Of a stretch of DNA of 45,000 nucleotides, positions 32,852 through 38,837 are shown piece by piece. The notes under the pieces were generated by a model. It made no database searches and was not told the origin of the DNA. It saw only the letters and a list, made by a program, of their open reading frames with translations. Location of the stretch: assembly GCF_030272615.1 (NCBI RefSeq), contig NW_026729173.1, forward strand, positions 25,001-70,000, in the 5' to 3' direction. Both the position numbers and the translations under genes were made by a program. Positions within the stretch are counted from its first letter, which is position 1. Each line of letters starts with the position of its first letter. The stretch is from Cryptomeria japonica. Taxonomy: Eukaryota > Streptophyta > Pinopsida > Cupressales > Cupressaceae.

Positions 32852-32875
32852 CCAGGGTGGGTGCACCCACCCTGG
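32852..32875. repeat. Perfect 24-bp palindrome at the array breakpoint
   Basis: CCAGGGTGGGTG (32852-32863) is followed directly by its reverse complement CACCCACCCTGG (32864-32875). Homology with the other 6,034-bp units stops at the centre. Similar but imperfect GGTGCACACCCACCCTGG junctions lie near 32745 and 33488. Confidence 0.8.
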
Positions 32876-34080
32876 TGCCCACCTTGGCACCCACCCATCC
32901 TAGCACCCAGCCTGTGACCGGGCTTGGAACCCAACCTTGCACCCGTCTTGGCCAGTGTGGGTGCGCACCCATCCTGGCACCCACGTTGTGACACACCCTT
33001 TAACCCACGCACCCTAGCAGCCACGTTGGCACCCACCTTGGAACACAACCTAGCAACTTGGCACCCACCCCGTGACCCACCTTGGCATCCACCATAGCAG
33101 TCGCCCACTTGGCACCCACCTTGGAACCCAAGTTGGCACCCACCTCGGCACCCACCTTGACACTTGTGGACCCACCTTGCCACTCACCCTAGCATCGACC
33201 CATCCTAGCACCCACCCTGGCACCTTTGCACCCTAGCACTCACCCATCCTAGCACCTAACCTGTGACCCACCTTGACACTCACCCTCGCACCCACCTTGG
33301 AACCCAACCTAGCACCCACCCACCCTGACACCAACCCTAGCACCTACCCACCCTTGCACCCACCCTGTGACCCATCTTGGCACCCACCCATCCTACCACT
33401 CAACCTATCACCCACCTTCTCACCCACCTTGGCATCCACCTTAGCACCCACCCACACTGGCACCTTGGCACCCACCTCGGGCAAGGTGGGTGCACACCCA
33501 CCCTGACACCCAATTTAGAACCAACCGAGCATGTTACCCACCTTGGCACCCACATTGCAGCCCACCCTAGTACCCACCCTATGACCCACATTGGCATCCA
33601 CACCCTAGCACCCAGGCACCTCGACACCCGCCTTGACACGCACCCTAGCACTAAACCTGTGACCCACCTTGGAACTCACCCTAGAACCCACCCACCCTGT
33701 GAACCACCTTGGCATCCACCTTAGCACCCACCCACCTTGGCACCCACTCTAGCACTCACCCATCCTAACACCCAACTTGTTACCCACCTTGGCACCCGCC
33801 CTCGCGTCCACCTTGAAACCCACCCTAGCACCCACCCACGCAGGAGCCCACCTTGGCACCCAACCTAACACCCACGCATCCTGGCACCCAACTTGTGACC
33901 CACCTTGGAACCCACCCTAGTACCCACCTTTGAACCCACTATATCACCAACCCACCTTGGCACCCACCCTATGACCCTCTTTGGAATCCACCCTAGCACG
34001 CACCCACCCTGGCACCCACCATGGAGCGCACCCTAGCACCCACCCACCTCGGCACGCACCTCAACACCCACCTTGGTGTG
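32865..34080. repeat. Extended CCCACCTTGGCA minisatellite
   Basis: About 1.2 kb of diverged repeats: CACCCACCTTGGCACCC, CACCCTAGCACCCACC, CATCCTAGCACC and TGTGACCCACCTTGG. It is more degenerate than the versions inside the units, as expected for the edge of an array with less exchange. No gene or RNA seen. Confidence 0.8.
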
Positions 34081-34262
34081 CGCACTGCGCCAACCTCTCA
34101 AAGACCCTATGTGGTGCGCTCCAAAGTGTACACCTTTGGTGCGCTCCAAGGTGCGCACCTTTGGTGCACACCGAGGTGCACACCAAAGTGTGCACCGAGG
34201 TGAGCACCAAAGTGCACTCCAAGGTGCACACCAAGGCGTGCACCTTTGATGCGGTCAATGCA
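34081..34262. repeat. AAGGTGCACACC short repeats
   Basis: Transition zone. It opens with GTGCGCACTGCGCCAACC and TCTCAAAGACCC, the tail of a promoter repeat, followed by variants of GTGCACACCAAAGTGTGCACC and CTCCAAGGTGCGCACC. These link the promoter repeats to the 5S-unit motif family. Confidence 0.6.
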
Positions 34263-34337
34263 AACGAATTCGGAAGTTGGGGTCGATGTCCTAATCGCTG
34301 CTGCAGACTACACGTATGAGAATCGGACAAATAGCTT

Positions 34338-34350
34338 TATATAGGGGAGG
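34338..34350 (+). promoter_or_regulatory. Pol I promoter-like motif 1
   Basis: TATATAGGGGAGG matches the plant Pol I core consensus (TATA-rich segment followed directly by a G run, with initiation at or next to its end). This copy has an extra T before the motif (AGCTTTATATA). Confidence 0.6.
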
Positions 34351-34494
34351 TGTTGCGTTTGATGGGTCGACTCCCCTGGTTGTGTGCACTGCACCAACTT
34401 CAAAGACCCTGTCTTGTTTAAGAAGTCAAAAGTTGGGGTGGATGTCCTAATCATTGCTGCAGTCTACGCATGTATGAGAATCAGACAAATAGCT

Positions 34495-34507
34495 TATATA
34501 GGGGAGG
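34495..34507 (+). promoter_or_regulatory. Pol I promoter-like motif 2
   Basis: TATATAGGGGAGG preceded by CAGACAAATAGCT. The downstream hairpin is intact (34535-34556). Confidence 0.62.
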
Positions 34508-34714
34508 TGTTGCATTCGGTGGGTTGACTCCCCTGGTTGTGCGCACTGCGCCAACCTCAAAGACCCCGCATAGCAGAAGAAGTCGGAAGTCGGATTTTGG
34601 TGAGCACCAAGGCGTGCACCTTTGGTGCGGTCAACGCAGACGAATTCAGAAGTTGGGGTGGATGTCCTAATCGTTGTTGCAGGCTACACATGTATGAGAA
34701 TCAGACAAATAGCT

Positions 34715-34727
34715 TATATAGGGGAGG
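34715..34727 (+). promoter_or_regulatory. Pol I promoter-like motif 3
   Basis: TATATAGGGGAGG, 220 bp after motif 2 because of the 63-bp extra segment upstream. Confidence 0.62.
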
Positions 34728-34871
34728 TGTTGGGTTTGATGGGTCAACTCCCTTGGTTGTGCGCATTACGCCAACCTCAAAGACCTTGTTTTCGTTAAGA
34801 AGTCAAAAGTTGGGGTCAATGTCCTAATGGCTCCTGTAGGCTACACATGTATGAGAATCGGACAAATAGCT

Positions 34872-34884
34872 TATATAGGGGAGG
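34872..34884 (+). promoter_or_regulatory. Pol I promoter-like motif 4
   Basis: TATATAGGGGAGG, 157 bp after motif 3. The downstream hairpin is degraded (ACGTCAACC arm). Confidence 0.62.
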
Positions 34885-35028
34885 TGTTGGGTTTGATGGG
34901 TCGACTCCCCTGGTTGTGCGCATTACGTCAACCTCAAAGACCTTGTTTTCGTTAAGAAGTCAAAAGTTGGGGTCGATGTCCTAATTGCTCCTGTAGACTA
35001 CACATGTATGAGAATCAGACAAATAGCT

Positions 35029-35041
35029 TATATAGGGGAGG
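35029..35041 (+). promoter_or_regulatory. Pol I promoter-like motif 5
   Basis: TATATAGGGGAGG, 157 bp after motif 4. The downstream hairpin is the most degraded of the set. Confidence 0.6.
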
Positions 35042-35185
35042 TGTTGGGTTTGATGGGTTGACTCCCCTAGTTGTTCGCATTACACCAACCTCAAAGACCT
35101 TGTTTTCGTTTAGAAGCCGAAAGTTGGGGTCGATGTCCTAATTGCTCCTGCAGGCTACGCATGTATGAGAATCAGACAAATAGCT

Positions 35186-35198
35186 TATATAGGGGAGG
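35186..35198 (+). promoter_or_regulatory. Pol I promoter-like motif 6
   Basis: TATATAGGGGAGG, last of the 157-bp family, immediately before the palindromic minisatellite. Confidence 0.62.
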
Positions 35199-35326
35199 TG
35201 TTGGGTTTGATGGGTCGACTCCCCTGGTTGTGCGCATTGCGCCAACCTCAAAGACCCTGCATTGCGGATGAAGTCGAAAGTCAGAGTTTGGTGTGCTACA
35301 AGGTGTGGTCGAAGGTGCTCACCTAG

Positions 35327-35955
35327 GTGTGCACCTTTGGAGCGCAGGAAAAGTGCCCTCCAAAAGTGCGCACCTTTGGAGTGCACAAAAGTGCCCTCCA
35401 AAAGTGCGCACCTTTGGAGCGCACAAAAGTGCCCTCCAAAAAGTGCCCTCCAAAAGTGCGCACCTTTGGAGCGCACAAAAGTGCCCTCCAAAAAGTGCCC
35501 TCCAAAAGTGCGCACCTTTGGAGTGCAGAAAAGTGCCCTCCAAAAAGTGCCCTCCAAAAGTGTGCACCTTTGGAGTGCACAAAAGTGCCCTCCAAAAGTG
35601 CGCACCTTTGGAGCGCAGAAAAGTGCCCTCCAAAAAGTGCCCTCCAAAAGTGCGCACCTTTGGAGCGCAGAAAAGTGCCCTCCAAAAAGTGCCCTCCAAA
35701 AGTGCGCACCTTTGGAGCGCAGAAAAGTGCCCTCCAAAAAGTGCCCTCCAAAAGTGCGCACCTTTGGAGCGCAGAAAAGTGCCCTCCAAAAAGTGCCCTC
35801 CAAAAGTGCGCACCTTTGGAGCGCACAAAAGTGCCCTCCAAAAAGTGCCCTCCAAAAGTGCGCACCTTTGGAGCGCACAAAAGTGCCCTCCAAAAGTGCG
35901 CACCTTTGGAGCGCACAAAAGTGCCCTCCAAAAGTGCGCACTTTTGGTGCGCACC
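35327..35955. repeat. 39/51-bp palindromic minisatellite
   Basis: Each unit contains CTCCAAAA, GTGCGCAC and CTTTGGAG in direct succession, a 24-bp near-palindrome with a single A/C mismatched pair. About twelve copies are present, separated by GCGCACAAAAGTGCC or GCGCAGAAAAGTGCC. Units are 39 bp when GTGCCCTCCAAAA occurs once and about 51-52 bp when it is doubled. The array lies between the 157-bp and 311-bp promoter repeats. It is open in several frames on both strands, which I regard as a repeat artefact. Confidence 0.88.
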
Positions 35956-36054
35956 AAGGCGCTGGTTCGGTCGTTGCAGGCGAGTTCGGAAGTTGGGGTC
36001 GATGTCCTGAGCGGAGGTGCAAACTACACAGGTGTCGGAATCGGACAAATAGCT

Positions 36055-36067
36055 TATATAGGGGAGG
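36055..36067 (+). promoter_or_regulatory. Pol I promoter-like motif 7
   Basis: TATATAGGGGAGG, first of the 311-bp family, 869 bp after motif 6 because of the palindromic minisatellite between them. Confidence 0.62.
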
Positions 36068-36365
36068 TGTATGCTTCGATGGGTCGACTCCCCAGGTTGA
36101 GCGCACCGCGCCAACCTCAAAGACCCTACGGTATGGATGAAGTCGGAAGTTGGGTCCGATGACCGATTCGATTAGTAGGTATGCTCATGAGGTCGGAATT
36201 TGGGTCCGATGACCTGCCATGTGCAGGAAGGCGAATGTTGGCACTGTGCGTTGCAAGGTGCACACCAAGGTGCTGGTGCGGTCTTTTTAGTCGAGTTCGG
36301 AAGTTGGGGTCGATGTCCTGATCGGAGGTGCAAGCTACACAGGTGTGGGAATCGGACAAATAGCT

Positions 36366-36378
36366 TATATAGGGGAGG
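36366..36378 (+). promoter_or_regulatory. Pol I promoter-like motif 8
   Basis: TATATAGGGGAGG, second of the 311-bp family, preceded by GGAATCGGACAAATAGCT. Confidence 0.62.
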
Positions 36379-36676
36379 TGTATGCTTCGTTGGGTCGACT
36401 CCCCGGGTTGAGCGCACCGCGCCAACCTCAAAGACCCTACGGTATGGATGAAGTCGGAAGTTGGGTCCGATGACCGATTCGATATGTAGGCATACTCGCG
36501 AGGTCGGAATTTGGGTCCGATGACCTGCCATGTGCAGGAAGGCGAATGTTGGCACTGTGCGTTGCAAGGTGCGCACCAAGGCGCTGGTTCGGTCGTTGCA
36601 GGCGAGTTCGGAAGTTGGGGTCGATGTCCTGATCGGAGGTGCAAACTACACAGGTGTGGGAATCGGACAAATAGCT

Positions 36677-36689
36677 TATATAGGGGAGG
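36677..36689 (+). promoter_or_regulatory. Pol I promoter-like motif 9
   Basis: TATATAGGGGAGG, third of the 311-bp family. Confidence 0.62.
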
Positions 36690-36987
36690 TGTATGCTTCG
36701 TTGGGTCGACTCCCCGGGTTGAGCGCACCGCGCCAACCTCAAAGACCCTACGGTATGGATGAAGTCGGAAGTTGTGTCCGATGACCGATTCGATATGTAG
36801 GCATACTCGCGAGGTCGGAATTTGGGTCCGATGACCTGCCATGTGCAGGAAGGCGAATGTTGGGACTGTGCGTCGCAAGGTGCGCACCAAGGCGCTGGTG
36901 CCGTCGTTGCAGTCGAGTTCGGAAGTTGGGGTCGATGTCCTGGTCAGAGGTGCAAACTACACAGGTGTGGGAATCGGACAAATAGCT

Positions 36988-37000
36988 TATATAGGGGAGG
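36988..37000 (+). promoter_or_regulatory. Pol I promoter-like motif 10
   Basis: TATATAGGGGAGG, fourth of the 311-bp family. It is followed by the short GGCGGAATTTGGG repeats instead of another full copy. Confidence 0.62.
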
Positions 37001-37124
37001 TGTATGCTTCGATGGGTCGACTCCCCGGGTTGAGCGCACCGCGCCAACCTCAAAGACCCTACAGTATGGATGAAGTCGGAAGTTGGGTCCGATGACCGAT
37101 TCGATACGTAGGCATATTGGCGAG

Positions 37125-37400
37125 GTCTGAATTTGTGTCCGATGACCTGCCATGCGCAGGAAGGCGGAATTTGGGTCCGATGACCGAGTTGATGGCGTGC
37201 CATGCGCAGAAAGGCGGAATTTGGGTCCGATGACCGAGTTGATGTTGATGGCCCGCCATGCACAGGAAGGCGGAATTTGGGTCCGATGACCGATTTGAAG
37301 GCGTGCCATGCGCAGAAAGGCGGAGTTTGGGTCCGATGACCGAGTTGATATTGATGGCCCGCCATGCGCAGGAAGGCGGAATTTGGGTCCGATGACCTGA
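37125..37400. repeat. Short GGCGGAATTTGGGTCC repeats
   Basis: About five copies, 50-63 bp apart, of GGCGGAATTTGGGTCCGATG, ACCGAGTTGATG and a GCCATGCGCAG segment. They look like a local amplification of the tail of the 311-bp repeat. Confidence 0.75.
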
Positions 37401-37532
37401 CATACGCATGGAGTCCGACTCGGGGGCCGATGTTCGATTCGATGACTTGCATTGTGGGTAAAGTCGGAAGTTGTGGTCTTTGACCCGATTCGATGACCAG
37501 ACTTCGGCTGCTTGAGAATCGGACAAATAACT

Positions 37533-37545
37533 TATATAGGGGAGG
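37533..37545 (+). promoter_or_regulatory. Pol I promoter-like motif 11
   Basis: TATATAGGGGAGG preceded by AATCGGACAAATAACT (AAC where motifs 1-10 have AGC). Confidence 0.6.
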
Positions 37546-37582
37546 TAGTGTTCTCGAGCATCCTCCCCCCGTGCCCGTTTAT

Positions 37583-37652
37583 GTCGATTGATGCTGGTGC
37601 TCGACTGGTTGGAGCGCTCGGATGCAAAAATCTTGCACCAGGATTTATCGAT
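37583..37652 (+). other. Downstream stem-loop, promoter repeat 11
   Basis: Arms GTCGATTGATGCTGGTGC (37583-37600) and GCACCAGGATTTATCGAT (37635-37652) pair at 14 of 18 positions plus two G-U pairs. The stem starts 50 nt after the TATATA. Confidence 0.6.
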
Positions 37653-37973
37653 TGTGATGGACACGGCAAGTCTCCTGATTGCTATGCAGGAGCTCATCGT
37701 GAATCTCTATGCGGCCTTGGTATGGACTCGACCTGCGGAATGGTTCGGCAATGGTAGTCGCTCCAACACGTCCTTGCAATGGCCACAGAGGTGATTCGAC
37801 TAGAGCTCCAGTCTAGCTTTTGGGTTGCTTGGCGGACTGGTATAGCCGCGATCGAGTTCCGGCCATGAACGTTTTAGATAGCTCTTGGGCTTTCTGGGAC
37901 GGAAGTCGGAAGTTTGGGCTGTTGTCCGATTTGATGACCATTCTTCGGATGTGTGAGAATCGGACAAATAACT

Positions 37974-37986
37974 TATATAGGGGACT
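37974..37986 (+). promoter_or_regulatory. Pol I promoter-like motif 12 (divergent after the G run)
   Basis: TATATAGGGGACT. It is the only copy where GAGG after the TATA is replaced by GACT. The upstream AATCGGACAAATAACT is conserved. Confidence 0.55.
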
Positions 37987-38022
37987 GTGTTGTCTCACGC
38001 AGCCCCCTCCGTGCCCCTCTAT

Positions 38023-38093
38023 CTCGACCGATGTTGGTGCTTGAAAGGGTTGGGATCGCTCGGATTTATAAACGTGCACCACCATTTGTCGAG
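38023..38093 (+). other. Downstream stem-loop, promoter repeat 12
   Basis: Arms CTCGACCGATGTTGGTGC (38023-38040) and GCACCACCATTTGTCGAG (38076-38093) pair at 15 of 18 positions plus one G-U. The stem starts 49 nt after the TATATA. Confidence 0.6.
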
Positions 38094-38463
38094 TGTGAGG
38101 GACGCGGCAGGTCTCCTAAATGCTATACGGGCGCTCTCTGAGAATCTCTATCCGGCCTCGACACAGACTAGTCTTGCTGAATGGTTTGGCACTGGTAGTC
38201 GATCCAACACGTCGTTGTTGTGGCCGCCTAGGCGATTCGATTCGAGCCCCCGTCTAGCTTTTGGGTTGCTTGGCGGATTTTGCCCTATCCGCAAGTGAGC
38301 TCGGTCCCTAAACGTTCGAGAAACCCGATTGCTATGCGCCGACTCTCTTTCTTGCGAGCCTCCATCTAGCTTTTGGGTCTCTACGGAACGGAAGTCGGAA
38401 TCTGGGACCGTTGTTTGATTCGACGAGGCAGACTACGGTTGTGCGAGAATCGGACAAATAACT

Positions 38464-38476
38464 TATATAGGGGAGG
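38464..38476 (+). promoter_or_regulatory. Pol I promoter-like motif 13, candidate gene promoter
   Basis: TATATAGGGGAGG, the last such motif before the 188-bp array and the presumed 18S gene. In plant rDNA the gene promoter is usually the most downstream copy of this sequence. If so, the external transcribed spacer is at least 6.5 kb long. Another promoter beyond the window cannot be excluded. Confidence 0.55.
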
Positions 38477-38500
38477 TGTTGACTGGAGCATTCTCCCCCG

Positions 38501-38590
38501 TGCCCCTCTAACTCGACCAATGCTGGCGCTCGAACGGTGGTAGCGCTCGGATTTTCGTTGAGCGCCAGCATTGGTCGATTTAGAGGGGCA
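38501..38590 (+). other. Long stem-loop after promoter-like motif 13
   Basis: Arms of 36 nt (38501-38536) and 35 nt (38556-38590) are complementary with one single-base bulge and one mismatch, around a 19-nt loop. The core arms are CTCGACCAATGCTGGCGC and GCGCCAGCATTGGTCGAT. It begins 37 nt after the start of the TATATA. It corresponds in place to the weaker stems at 37583 and 38023. Confidence 0.8.
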
Positions 38591-38837
38591 TGCGAGATTC
38601 CCGAATGCTATGCGAGGGCTCTAACGGAAATGTCTATTGGTTTCGGTATGGATGCAATTGCGAGTGGTTCGGCAAAGGTAGTCGTTCCGATGCGTCCATG
38701 TCGTGGCCAAATCGATAATTCGATTTGAGCCCTCGTATAGCATTTGGGTCTCTCGATGTGATTCCGCATTCCAGTCCCTTTGGGCACTGCTTGAGCCGCA
38801 TCCCAGGGGGTTCCCTTCCCAATAATCTGCCTCGCAA

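Larger units (their letters stand above)
30171..32864. repeat. 6,034-bp tandem unit, partial terminal copy 6
   Basis: Follows the unit for about 2.69 kb and then departs at 32864, inside the CCCACCTTGGCA minisatellite. The breakpoint coincides with the centre of a perfect 24-bp palindrome (32852-32875). Differences from copy 1 noticed are A at 30759, G at 31488 (shared with copy 5), T at 31530 inside the 5S gene, and T at 32813. This is the promoter-proximal end of the 5S array. Confidence 0.93.
34263..35275 (+). repeat. 157-bp promoter-bearing repeats (six copies)
   Basis: Six copies whose TATATAGGGG motifs lie at 34338, 34495, 34715, 34872, 35029 and 35186, that is 157 bp apart apart from one 220-bp interval. 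The extra 63 bp at about 34595-34655 matches the flank at 34210-34275 (GGCGTGCACCTTTG, GCGGTCAA). Each copy reads GAAGTTGGGGTCGATGTCC, GCTGC and a TACACATGTATGAGAATC segment, GACAAATAGC, TATATAGGGGAGG, TGTTGGGTTTGATGGG, TCGACTCCCCTGG, then a small hairpin and CCAACCTCAAAGACC. I interpret them as duplicated Pol I spacer promoters. Confidence 0.85.
35956..37124 (+). repeat. 311-bp promoter-bearing repeats (four copies)
   Basis: Four copies with motifs at 36055, 36366, 36677 and 36988, exactly 311 bp apart. Each has GCACCAAGGCGCTGG, CGAGTTCGGAAGTTGGGG, TCGATGTCCTG, GGAGGTGCAA, ACAGGTGTGGGAATCGG, ACAAATAGC and TATATAGGGGAGG. Then come TGTATGCTTCG, a hairpin region, CCAACCTCAAAGACCC and two GGGTCCGATGACC blocks. 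The promoter core is shared with the 157-bp family; the extra length is downstream. Confidence 0.88.
37401..38780 (+). repeat. 440-490-bp promoter-bearing repeats (three diverged copies)
   Basis: Three diverged copies with motifs at 37533, 37974 and 38464 (intervals 441 and 490 bp). Shared order: GTCGGAA block, GATTCGATGACC-like segment, GAGAATCGGACAAATAAC, TATATAGGGG, CTCCCC, GTGCCC, a stem-loop, GGTAGTCG block, GATTCGA, GTCTAGCTTTTGGGT. The third copy leads into the 188-bp array. They are less similar to each other than the 157-bp and 311-bp families are internally, so they are older or exchanged less often. Confidence 0.8.

Noticed and set aside
35138-36162. Frames of about 200-320 codons on both strands in the palindromic minisatellite
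   Set aside because: They simply translate the 39/51-bp units in different frames and have no recognisable domain.
37401-38780. Transposable element insertion
   Set aside because: The three copies are tandem, share promoter elements with neighbouring repeats, and show no terminal repeats or target-site duplications.
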